From NCBI RefSeq assembly GCF_001039355.2, contig NW_019775728.1, forward strand, positions 178,632-235,896: 57,265 bases of DNA, read 5' to 3'. The stretch is from Lingula anatina. Its lineage: Eukaryota > Brachiopoda > Lingulata > Lingulida > Lingulidae. The position numbers were made by a program, and so were the translations under genes. Numbering within the stretch: position 1 is the stretch's first letter; each line of letters opens with the position of its first letter. Shown here in pieces: positions 11,501 through 21,930 of this stretch. The notes under the pieces are model-generated. The model was not told the DNA's origin. It did not search any database and saw nothing but the letters and a program-made list of their open reading frames with translations.

Positions 11501-13192
11501 TTGAAATGTCCCAGGCATTTCACGTCTCCTTGTTCTAAACCAACTTAAATGATATATGACATACATGTACATGTACATGTGGGAAATAAAATAATAGGAC
11601 AAACTCAAGTATGATGTTCGAAATTTGGTCGATGACAGCTGCATTTATCGAAGGTTCCTCTGATAAAAAGTGAATCATTTTAATGATAAACTTTGAATGA
11701 TGTTGAGTAATGGTATTTACTTAATGTTAACGTAAGTCACGTACTTGTAGAAATAATTCATACATTATCTAGAACGAACCAAGTGTGTTCATATGCCAGT
11801 GACATTTTTTTTCAAACGTGCAATGTAACCTTATTATTCAATATCATCAGTTGGACATTTTGGATTTGCAGCAGAAAATGATTTGCTCTAAAAATAATGT
11901 TACCATGGAGTTGTGGGTTAGTCAGAACCGCGGCATAAAACTTAGTTTTGTTCTCATTTTCAAGTTTAGTGGTCATTATGATTTATACATCAATATATTA
12001 TGTCCTTTTAACGTTCAAGAATGAAATATGTGTTTCATTTTATGGTATATCCAGTTGGTACAATGTATCTCACCTAACACACCAAACCGGCAAATCTAGG
12101 GTTTAGATGAAGGAGAGAGAAAGCAAGCATGAAAAGAATACAGTTCCACTTGTGATCAGAAGTGAGCTAGTATATTGGTAAATGTTTATGTCTCACCAGA
12201 CACATCAGATCGGCAGAGCTAGGGTTTAGATAAACGAGAGAGAGAGAGGGAGAAAGAGCAAAGCAGGAAAACGTTTGGCTTGGCTGACTTTGATCGTCAA
12301 TATTAAAAAACATTGAAAAAATTAAAAGAATGCAATTCCATTTATGATTAGTAGGTATTGGTAAATTCTTGGGTTTGTTAAGGTTTGGTTTTTTTATACT
12401 GTTTTATGGAGGGGAGGGAGAGCGTTAATATCGAAGCTAAAGGGGTTGGTGGGGTGGGAGTAGGTGGGAGTTTGTGTTCATGTAAACAAATTGTTGCTCT
12501 CTCCGTCTGCATGTGTATCTGTCTAAATTGCAAGCCGGTAAGTTATTTATTACCTCCGGCAAGGAGGTTATGTTTTCACCCCTGTTTGTTTGTTTGCTTG
12601 TCCGTCTGAATGTCTGTCTGTCTGTCTGTCATCAACATAACTCAAAAAGTTATAGACCGATTTTGATGAAATTTTCAGGAACTTTCAGAAGTGGGCCAAG
12701 GAACAGGTGATTAGTTTTTGGTGGTGATTCGGATCAATAATCAATCAATAATAAAAAATATCGAAAATTTAGGGGTGAAATGGCATTGGATGGAGACTTT
12801 GCTGCCTTGGCGGAGGTCTGCGCTCTCAGAGTGCTTTTCTAGTTTATTTATTTATTTATTTCAGCTGGCATTAATTAATTATACATGTATTTAAGGTGAC
12901 ACTGGACTACCTGAAAATGGACGTTGAATGGAGCGAATGGCCAAGTTTACAGGCAATGTACCGCGAGGGTGTGTTATCCCAAGTCAAACAATTTGCTTCA
13001 GAGTTCCATGGCATCCCTAAAAAACAGGCAGATGTCGATATTATCAACAGACTGTACGAGCTCGGGTTTAGGATATTCTACACCAAAAGGAACTTCTATA
13101 ATCGAGCAACCTCTCGGCTAACACAGCGTACTATTTATAGGTGCATGGAGGTGCATTTTGTTAATATCAACTTTCTGAAGCAGGACGTGTAA
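7675..13192 (+). CDS. METTL24-like methyltransferase, six coding exons
   Basis: Coding exons are 7675-7836, 8946-9106, 9627-9764, 10875-10949, 11346-11484 and 12896-13192. All junctions are GT-AG and phase-consistent, giving about 323 aa. The N-terminus (MSRQGIWKLL, then a run of Phe/Val/Leu to about residue 24) is a type II signal anchor. Exon 3 has CLVYSFG, exon 4 NWSFDDYM and HCFDPS, exon 5 KRLLGHEN, exon 6 TLDYLKMDVEWSEW and QFASEFH. These are family hallmarks of METTL24/FkbM-type S-adenosylmethionine-dependent methyltransferases (YSFG...WSFD...FDPS...DYLKxDxExxEW). Length is near human METTL24. The substrate is unknown; from topology I infer action in the secretory pathway. I chose the ATG at 7675 because it follows an acceptor at 7666 and gives a short cytoplasmic end; an in-frame upstream extension to 7585 exists. 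The last intron carries a dispersed repeat. Confidence 0.88.
10595..10799. mobile_element. 205-bp MITE, CATTCCCA...GATCGATC family, in METTL24-like intron 3
   Basis: The inverted ends are cattcccatagatttagatc and, complemented from the right, cattcccacagtttttagat. It is about 80% alike over its whole length with the element at 27799-28001, sharing ggttcacgctaaatt and cttttagtaggcgggacaga. It lies about 75 bp upstream of exon 4. Confidence 0.75.
12072..12370 (+). repeat. Diverged tandem duplication, two units of about 120-180 bp
   Basis: Both units share the order: a segment like cggcaaatctagggtttaga, a purine-rich gagagag run, then aagaatacagttccact / aagaatgcaattccatt and tattggtaaat. The second unit is longer because of an expanded purine tract and an extra insert. 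It is intronic in the METTL24-like gene. Confidence 0.5.
12551..12844 (+). repeat. Dispersed CTCCGCCAAGGAGG-type element, copy 1
   Basis: It starts tacctccggcaaggaggtta, passes a tttg/tctg-rich stretch and cataactcaaaaagttatag, and ends gcggaggtctgcgctct...gcttttctagt. The start and end share the ctccgccaagg/ccttggcggag complement. A second copy lies at 18870-19243. I recall this repeat from many marine animal genomes. It ends only about 50 bases before METTL24-like exon 6. Confidence 0.75.
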
Positions 13193-16081
13193 AGCGGACA
13201 ACGCCACTGATTCATTAACACTGCACAGGTCGCGAACAGCTGCTTTCCGCTTGATGCGTGTTCGGAGCAATTTTTAATACATTCTAGGTATTTCAATATT
13301 AATGTTTGGGGTTATATCAAATTTTGACAGTTATATTATATCAAAAAAAAAAGGACAATCCCTAAGGAATTACAACGAAAAGGGCCCAATGAGAGGAAAA
13401 AATATCCGAGGCGAAACTTTACATAAAAAGGCACTTCAAATGATGGCCCGGATTTTCATACAGAAGAAATGTTACGAGAAGCTCACCTGCCCGCTTAGCT
13501 TTGTCTTGTCTGGCTACGTTATAACCCAACGTGCATGCACTGTGCACTGGGATAGGGGCGACAACCCTGCCGTGTATTGGGGAGCAAATACAGTGTAAAT
13601 ACGCTTCAAATACAGTGCGAATACGTTATAAGAGGTTACTTGAAGCAATTGCTGTAAATTATCTCACGATAAATAAATGGTCAATGATGGGGTATATAAA
13701 TAGATAGGTAAATAAATAAGAAATGCAAGTTCACCAAAATGGATACAGTGGTATATGCTCGTTTGATATATATAAATACATGTTACTGTTTTTTTCTGTA
13801 GATCATGTGCAATGGGCTACTCAAGAAGAGAGACAATACATGTACATACATGTACCTATGCCTATGTCAAATACGACTGTAACAATTAGACAGCCAAAAT
13901 ACCCACTTCCCACTCATAAATTTTTCAGGCCCAAATACGTTAGAAAGTGAAAAAAGAATAAAAATCAGCAACGTCTGCTGCTTTAAACACAATTTCCAAA
14001 GACTTGTTCCCAAAGAAAAAAGTACGCCTGTGGTTTATTTTCCAGTCAAACTTCGGTGTCCTTGGGATTGTTTCATATTAAGAGATCGAAAATCGCTGTT
14101 GTTTCTGCTAGACACAGCCCCTTTTTGTGGTTTACGTGGTTTTCAAACATTCATATGGAATCGTATGGATTTATTATATGTGTGTTGTTATTGTTGAGGT
14201 GCTTTATACGTTTCAATTTTTATTAGATTCGCCACAGTAAATATTTCTGCTCTTAGATCAACCTTAAGGCTGCAGACGGGGGAGGGGGTGGCAAGAATAT
14301 CTTCCTAACTCACCAGCTTTTCATTTCATATCCTCATTTTATTAAAAAATTGTTACGTGAAGAGATATAACGCTTTCCTGAGCCTGTACTTTATACGCTA
14401 AAAACTAAAACTCTGCGGGAAATGCACATGAAATGCACATGTGCAGACAACATGATCCGAAAACACCCTTAAACATAAACAGAAATGTGTCTCAAATTCT
14501 TGATATGTGTTTAATTTCCGAAAATATCCCAATTTACAAAATAATCACTACAACTATAGCACCTACCATGATTAAAACACTAGTTTGAAAACGAAGCAGG
14601 TACAAGTGTATTATGAAATCCCAGATACATTCCTTCAGATGCTTCCATGCGCTTTGCCTCCGTTTCTTGTGAATTAACTTTGTTTAAAAAATGCTTCAGA
14701 CAAAGCTTAAATCTACTGAATAAATTATTTTGAGGTTCTAGTTAGTTTTGACACTGGTAATAAAACTTAATCTGAGAAAAAAATTATCAAGCGCTGCATC
14801 TCTGTACGTAATTAAAGTAGATCGGATTTGATTCAGAGCTGAATATTCCAGGCCAAAAGATTGCTTCTGTCTACGCTCCTGTCAGTTCAGAGTTAATAAT
14901 ATAAGAGTTATATAAAACCCGTGCACAAATATGGATTCTTAAAATTAAATCTGAGGAAAAAACACTTTTACACATAAAAAGGCATAACTTCACCAAAACT
15001 TAACCGATCAAGCTTATTTTCGAACTTAATCTGTATAATAGTAAGACTGATCACCCCTGTGAATTTCAAGACAATTAGCCAATCGATTTTCCTTGAAATG
15101 TGTTATCATTGTTGCATATATGCTGAGAAAAGTGAAAAAAAAAAAAAAAAAACAGCATAGCCTTTATGAAAATGGCCCTATCATGCTGATTTTTTAACTT
15201 GGCCTGTGTATTATGAATATTCATCAGTTCTGTAAGTTTCAGCCAAAAAGTAATAATATCTAATGGTAACCTCAAATGTTTTACAATCCAGTGGTGTACG
15301 GTGAGGAGACCATGATATCAAATATGCATTATATAATATCAAATATGCATCCATTCAGTACTACTTATGGTATGATCACCTGAAATCATTATTATAAGCA
15401 GGCTGCATCTTCGATGCAACATTTTTTCTTAATAAATAACTTAAGTTATAACGTTAAGTTGCGGGTCACCATTGTGAGTATAATAAATCCAAGGGGTTGC
15501 AAGTATTTGGAAGATTCTTTATAACCAGTTGTAAGGCTAAGTAAGGTAAATTTGAATAAAATTCAAACATACAATGATGGGGAAATAGTCGTGGACGCCT
15601 CAATTTATTGTAATGGTTGAATTTTCTTCTATAACTATATTGAGTATTGTGTAAACTTGTTTACGTTTTCTAACCAGGTGATAAGACGGTGTTGTGAAAG
15701 AGATGCAATGAAGAATATTTACAAATGTACACGATATTTTTAGTTCTAACAGCGCCATTTGTACGTGTACTGAGAAAAAAGTATCACACTTATCAGAGAA
15801 GAAAACAATAAACGATTTAATCTCACAGACCATGCATTTTTCGTCTTGATCCCCCCTTCAATTTCTCACACACACACAAAAAAAAATAAATAAATAAATA
15901 AATAAAATAATTTACACAAGTGATCCCCTCTTGAAATTAGAATTCTGACTAGCTGAATCATAGTTCTAAACCGTACCAAATGGTAGGCCTACCTTTCGCC
16001 CTCTTAAATACCAAAAGTGGGACGTATACTATTACCGTACATTGTTTTTTCTTGCATTTTCCTAAGTAGTGTGATCGTACA
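13193..16081. other. 3' flank and intergenic AT-rich DNA
   Basis: The METTL24-like 3' UTR is probably here (several AATAAA, for example near 13670). The frame at 13302-13598 has no recognisable family. Near 14970-15080 is a segment (ggcataacttcaccaaaac, then gatcaagcttattttcgaac) that resembles another dispersed repeat of the 'cataact...' kind. 15700-15800 is an inverted, diverged copy of the sequence at about 24235-24340. No gene seen. Confidence 0.4.
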
Positions 16082-16682
16082 TTATAAAGTTACCTTTAAG
16101 CACTTGTCTATGCTTGATAACTGTTTTTCCTCGGTGTTCACGAATTTGGCTATGACGGGTCTTGCGCCACCGATGTAACCTGGTATTCTGTGGATTCCCA
16201 GAATTGAGGTGGGGCTGATGTCCACATTTACCTTTTCCTTCGAGACGCGGCAGAGGTCCCTCTTTAGATTTTCTTTTGGTTTTTCCGGCCAGTTTAAAAC
16301 CTTAATGTTGTTTTTCTGCGAGTACTGCTGGTTGTGGTTTGCCATTTGCACAGCTATTTTCGCCAAATGACTGATTTCTTTTAATTTGTCCAAAGTCTTC
16401 CTGTGTCACTGAATTGGTTGGAGAGTTTCACAAGCAGGGGTGCGTTTTCCAGATACAGGGAATCTATTTTCTCGTTCAGGAGGCTGAGTCTATCCGTCAA
16501 TTATTGTTGCATTTCTTGCTTAAAATCCTCCTTCAGCGCCTGCTTTATTTCATGTTTCATTTGAATAATGGTTTCCTTTACGTCGGATTTTCTTATCGTT
16601 TCACTTTTTATCTCTGACAGAGTGGCTTGAATGGATCGTAGTTCGTCAACAGTAATGCTTTCTGTTAAGTCCATGCTGTTTG
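16082..16682 (-). pseudogene. Decayed LINE (L1-type) ORF1
   Basis: Read on the minus strand, it begins MDLTESITVDELRS, runs through a heptad-rich coiled-coil segment (KETIIQMKHEIKQALKEDF), meets a stop, and resumes in shifted frames into NNIKVLNWPEKP, SILGIHRIPG and ARPVIAKFVN. The order coiled coil, 'NN(I/L)xIxG'-like strand, then HR(I/V)xG and R-P-(V/I)-I-x-K-F is typical of L1/Tx1-type ORF1 RNA-binding proteins. At least one in-frame stop and a frameshift show it is dead. No ORF2 follows inside the window. Confidence 0.7.
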
Positions 16683-17264
16683 ATCTTGTTTCTTATTTTT
16701 CTTTTCTGGTCTTTTCCACTTGCATTGCTGCGTCGTAAACACGCTGGGGTCGAGTTGATTTTTACCTGTGCCAACTTATTTAGGGCTTTGTTCGCTCGGA
16801 CTGGGGTAATTAGACGCCATTGTTACTTTTGTTCTGGATACAAATGGACTATTGTTGCCGATTACGTAAAGATAAGGACTTCTCAATCTTGGCAATCTTT
16901 TCTCATATGTGGACATAGAATCCAAGTGAATAATTTAAAATATACACGTTATATCAAGTGTTATCATGAATGAAGTATGTTACCTCATACAGAGTATCTT
17001 TGTTGTGACCCCAGTGTCTTTATCACTGTAATCAATGTCCAAAGCAAGTTTATATTCACAGAAACAGCAGAGCGATCTTACAAGTATCTACACCGTACAC
17101 ATGTCACCGATCATGATTTATAAACAATGTTAATCCCTGTAACATTCACCTTGCTGAAATTGAAATAGGCATGCGAGTATCCGTGTTTCTTATTACGAAT
17201 GTTGTCATTACACACCTGTGTGCACACCGTAAGGTTTTTTTCCTTCTGTGTAGTCGACTTTCCC

Positions 17265-17470
17265 CATCACAGCCCCCCTCCCCCCATGACGAGCCACAAT
17301 GCAACAAAGCAGTCTACTCCCCCCCCACCCGACCCCCATTGCGAGCCCCATTTCATCTTAGTCGTCTCCCCCCATCACGAGCCCCATGCCATCTTTGTTG
17401 TCTCCTCCATTCCGGGCCCAATTAACCTTTTTTGTCTCCCCTCTCATCCCATGACGAGCCCCCCTTTCAA
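17265..17470 (+). repeat. C-rich minisatellite (cccatcacgagccccatgt...)
   Basis: Imperfect tandem units of roughly 35 bp contain cccatcacgagcccca, an atcttngtcgtc-like core and a C run. Related blocks occur at 27600-27700, 35927-36090 and 57130-57265, always at the same place in the array unit. The long frame 17199-17735 across it is not a gene. Confidence 0.7.
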
Positions 17471-17480
17471 ACACGCACGT

Positions 17481-17515
<35 letters not shown>

Positions 17516-17516
17516 C

Positions 17517-17685
17517 CAGGCCCGTAGCCAGCAATTTCAAAAGGGGGGTTCTTTTTTTGAAAAAGTGGACCTTTTCCCATTGAAACTTCATGTACCTAGA
17601 TCAAATTTTACCCAGAGTGGACCTTTTCCCAGCAAAAGGGGCGGTTCTTTCGAACCCCCCCGAACCCCCCCTGGCTACGGGCCTG
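17517..17685. mobile_element. 169-bp MITE with CAGGCCCGTAGCCAG ends
   Basis: Perfect outer inverted ends CAGGCCCGTAGCCAG / CTGGCTACGGGCCTG are flanked by ctaac direct repeats (17512-17516, 17686-17690). The element sits in a (CA)n tract, which continues on both sides. The terminal CAG...CTG pattern is hAT-like, though the visible duplication is 5 bp rather than the usual 8. Confidence 0.8.
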
Positions 17686-18554
17686 CTAACACACACACAC
17701 ATCTTAAAAAGCAAGCCGTTATACAAGCAGTGTGAAGATTCAATGTACGGGGATATCGAGGAGGGTGGTGGTGGTTATGCTATTACAGAAAAAAGGAGTG
17801 CAGTCCCCTTGAGCAGGAGCGTAAAATACTAGTCACAGCAAGCGGTACATTTATGTGGTTCGTTCCACTCTGGTTTATCGACAACTAAATCAACAGGAAA
17901 TGATAGTTGAGGATGAATCCTGTATAATCGCGATAAAACCATGGGATTTAAAAACAAGTTCAGTTTAAAAATTAAAAATAGATGTCAGGCTTGATCTGTC
18001 TGTCCTAGGAAATGAGTGATAAGATGAAAGATTACTGGGAATGCTATATTCCTGGAAAAATAGCATTTGAATTTGACTCATTTGTGAGGCCGGTTCGAAT
18101 TCAAGAATGTGACTATAATTATTTTGGCAGAAATGATTTTCAAAAATTGCGTTTGATCACTATAAGAGGAAACTCATAGGTGCGGAGGGTGGGCGGTTTT
18201 CTCACGGGTCGGTAGCGTGCACGGCTGCCAAAGTCAATCGAAAGTGTACTGAAAAGTTTGAACATACCCGTGTCATTGTCCTCTACAGAATAGAGACAAG
18301 TTTTCCCTCTAGCAGGACCTCACATTGATTTATGTGCACTTTTCTCCAGCGCCGGCAGAGAATCGTGCCGTGAATTACTCGGTTACATTGTTGTGAATGT
18401 CCAGTCTGCCGTGAAATGCATTTGTGACACTGGTAGAGGGTAAAAAATGTTGACTTTTGTGAGTAACGAGATGGAGATGTATCGTCGTATTTTGCCTTGG
18501 GTCAGACGGGAATTTAATTAATCATTTTATCCATCAAAATAACTCAAACGTGAC

Positions 18555-18561
18555 CGTCCCT

Positions 18562-18605
<44 letters not shown>

Positions 18606-18628
18606 TTAACCTATTGCGCCTCAGAGAC
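18555..18628 (-). tRNA. tRNA-Asn (anticodon GTT), possibly a degenerate copy
   Basis: Minus-strand reading gives acceptor GTCTCTG pairing with CAGGGAC (one G-T pair), anticodon stem TTCGG/CCGAA around CTGTTAA (anticodon GTT), and T-arm GGTGG TTCAAGC CCACC. It matches the conserved animal tRNA-Asn closely. The D-stem has one mismatch (GCGC against ACGC) and the T-loop is TTCAAGC, not TTCGAGC. A short T run follows about 20 bases downstream. There is no CCA. It could be functional, or a pseudo-tRNA/SINE head. It lies in array unit 1 only. Confidence 0.78.
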
Positions 18629-18869
18629 CTGTATGCCTCACCTGAAGGCATTATTTAGCACCTGGCGGCTCTTTTGACGGCAGGTAGATTGAGATTTTAT
18701 CTCACCATCGCTTAAGCCTTTATGCATAAGGCCTCTGGTTTGATGATGACTTCTGATAAAGTGTCCTGTGCAGGATTTTCTACCAGCCTGTTTAATGAAA
18801 TAGACTTTTTTTGTAAGTTTTTTCCAACACCACCATTGTTCCACATCAAACAAGTAATGTTTTGGTTGT

Positions 18870-19243
18870 TACCTCCGCCAAGGAGGTTATGTTTTCACAC
18901 CTGTTTGTCTGTTTGTCTGACTGTCATCAACATAACTCAAAAAGTTAAGGACCAATTTAGATAAAATTTTCAGGAACTTTCAGAAGTGGGCCAAGGAAGA
19001 GATGATTTTTTTTGGTAGTGATCCGGATCAATAATTAATCAATAATCAAAAATAAATCATCAACATAACTCAAAAAGTTAGGGACCGATTTTGATGAAAT
19101 TTTCAGGGTAGGTCAAAAATTGGTTAACTTAGAAGTGATAAGATTTTGGTGGTGATCCGGATCAATAATCAATCAATAATCAATAATAATAAAAAATTGC
19201 TGCCTTGGCGGAGGTCTGCGCTCTGGGAGTGCTTTTCTAGTTT
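18870..19243 (+). repeat. Dispersed CTCCGCCAAGGAGG-type element, copy 2
   Basis: Same ends and orientation as 12551-12844. The inner block catcaacataactcaaaaag...gatgaaattttcag is tandemly doubled here, as are the ggatcaataatcaatcaata runs, which makes this copy about 80 bp longer. Confidence 0.75.
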
Positions 19244-20149
19244 TATTAAGAAATAAATAATTGTAAAACATATATTAATAATTTATTAATGGTAAACTAA
19301 GGTTTCATGGCAAAAGGTCCACATTTTCAGAAAAAGAACCCCCCTCATGCAATTGCTAACTACTGGCCTGTGTACGGGGCAGTGTTCTACATGTACATGT
19401 ATGTATTATGTCATTTACATCTATTTGTATTGTTATATTCAATGCGCACATATCTTATACATATACTACTACATGTATAGTAACGTTGTATGAAAAGTTA
19501 AGGGCCTTCATACGTGACAAAAAAAGACAACCTACGCATTTCGCGGTAACTAGTTATTACCTGAGAATAGCATACCAGTAAACATGTCAGACATCAACCT
19601 GACTTCATAACCTAACTCACAGGTGCGGCAGATGTATACGGTTACTCTCATTTCAACTAGTCTCGATTTCTGGGAAATACGATGGAACAGATTTCAGGCT
19701 ATTTGAAATGTGAGGTTGTTTACGGTGTTGAATTTATGTTTTTTCTAAGTGATAACTTGACAAGTTCTCAAATTCTTTTAGTTGATTCGTAGTATTTTTT
19801 TGTCGTGCTGGGGATAAAGAAGGCTAAATAGCGAGCCCCTATATATCAGCATGAATTACATACAGTGTGTACTAGTAGGCATGCTCTACCAGGGCTACGG
19901 AGATTATTTGTTCACTACATATTCACTGATATTACACTCGCTATTTCTGTACTGTTCGACCAGAATCTTTAATAAAAAAAAATGACACCTTCACTCAAGT
20001 GACATCTTGCCTCGTTTTATTAATTTTTTTTAAAGATTAAAATATTTTTCTGAGAACCGTGGGCAGTTAGAATTTTCACGGAGCCACATCAAAGAAATCG
20101 AGATGCACCTTGTTTTATAGAAACTTTTTCAAACAGTCACGACATAAGT

Positions 20150-20248
20150 GCTATATAAGAGAGATAGGTTTACTTGTTTTCCATCTCTATTGTTCAACGA
20201 TAGACATTCCCACCTGCAGATACTAGCGCCGGACGTTCCTTGTTGAAG
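20150..20248 (+). promoter_or_regulatory. TATA promoter and non-coding first exon, peptide gene copy 1
   Basis: GCTATATAAGAGAG begins at 20150. The likely start of transcription is about 30 bases on, and the non-coding exon ends ttgaag|GTGAGA at 20248. The same TATA, exon and donor recur in copies 2 and 3, as does about 750 bp upstream (from about 19410), while neighbouring DNA differs. This supports a real conserved promoter. Confidence 0.7.
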
Positions 20249-20699
20249 GTGAGAGATTTTTTTTCGTGTTCGTATCGTGATACTTTTATCGGGCGTTTAA
20301 AACTTTACACTTGTAGTTGTTCATGTATACATGGGTTTGTATGCACTCTAAAATTAATACGTAACACGTTTATGCCGTCGGTGATTGAGACAAATTTGTC
20401 TCAGTTGTTGCCACCAATGTTACGTGACTCCACTATCAGTAGCTGGATGAAGCGCTAATGAAAGGTTTCTGAAATCTTAGCGTCGAATTTTTGTCGTTAG
20501 ATTTAATTTTGATTACGTTGTCGACTGTTTTTTTTCCTTTAATGTTCACTATCAACTTATTCTTAGATATTTATTCAAAACACTTCATGTCAGTGAGTTT
20601 ATGTGGTGATTGGATGTACTGTACGTCTCTCATAATGTGATCTAGAATAATGTTTTCCGATGAATCGATAAACTAAAAAGCTCCACATTGCAGTTCACC

Positions 20700-21842
20700 A
20701 TGAGGCTGTACCTTTTGATAGGACTCTTACTGGCCGTTGTAGCCATGATGGTCCAGGAGGGAGACAGTTGGCCCAGGATTCGCATCAGGCTTCCACGAAT
20801 TCGTATTCGCGTAAGAAGGCAAGGAACTATTTTTGCTTATTTCTGAATTCAAAGTAATTTCCATGCATGGAAATTGTGGTTAAAAAAAAGAGTAAAGAAA
20901 AATATCAAAACAACACATTTGGAAACAAAAGCAAAAATACCATCTTGAAGAGAGTTTAAGTGATTTAGTGCACGTATTAAGTCAAAATAAATTAAACTAC
21001 ATGTACGTTTTATTTCCAGAGTCCTGGGGCGTGTAGTCAACTTTTGCAAGTCCCACCCAATCACTTGTTACAAAGTGGGGAAAGCGGCAGTAGTCGCCGT
21101 TGGTGACGTAAGTACACAAGAGAGAGAGAGAGAGAGAGATAAAGTAAACAATAAAGGAGAGAAAAGTGGGAGCTGTGAGACGGATGGAAAGAATAGGAAA
21201 ATGAAAGGACGGTAATCAGAAGCGAGATACCATGATTTTCAAGAAAAATCATATAATTTCAGGAAAATAAACTGCAGGTTATGATGAATGATCAGGACGG
21301 GGACGGCAAGATGACTCTGCATGAGATGGAAGATGAGGATCTGTTTGAGGAGCTCGACGCGAACGGTACGTTATAACATACAATATATTACAAATGACAA
21401 AAATAAAAGAAAAATGACGCCTTTTCTGTTGATGTACATACAATGTACATTGTAGTTTACGAAGTTATTCCACAATATCATGAGTAAAGCAAACAACGTC
21501 AGTGAAGCAAACATTTTGTGCTACACAATATGTGCATTTTATAACTAAGCTATATGTACCAGGTATATCACTTAATTTTTTTCTTTCAATATTGGAGGTT
21601 ACTGTAGAACAAGGCAGAGAAAAATAGTGTGACGTGTCACCATTAAGCAAATTTTTCTCAAAACTGTGAAGTGACTCATCTTTACGCCAGATGTCTTAAA
21701 AGTGGTAAACGAAGGGCTAAGTTGATGTCATGGGTATATAAACGTGATAGCTCCCTTCTTCTTTCTTATTTTAGACGACGGATTCGTTGACCAAAAAGAG
21801 CTGGACAATCTCCAGGAACATTTTAATATGATAACAGGTCAG

Positions 21843-21930
<88 letters not shown>

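Noticed and set aside
13302-13598. 98-codon frame after the METTL24-like gene
   Set aside because: No recognisable family, no signal or splice support; more likely 3' UTR or intergenic.
17199-17735. 178-codon frame rich in Pro/His/Thr
   Set aside because: It runs through the C-rich minisatellite, a (CA)n tract and a MITE; repeat artefact.
20811-20816. GTAAGA as the donor of the first coding intron in copy 1
   Set aside because: It shifts exon 2 into a frame ending at TGA 21104-21106 and is absent from copies 2 and 3; the GC donor keeps every later phase.
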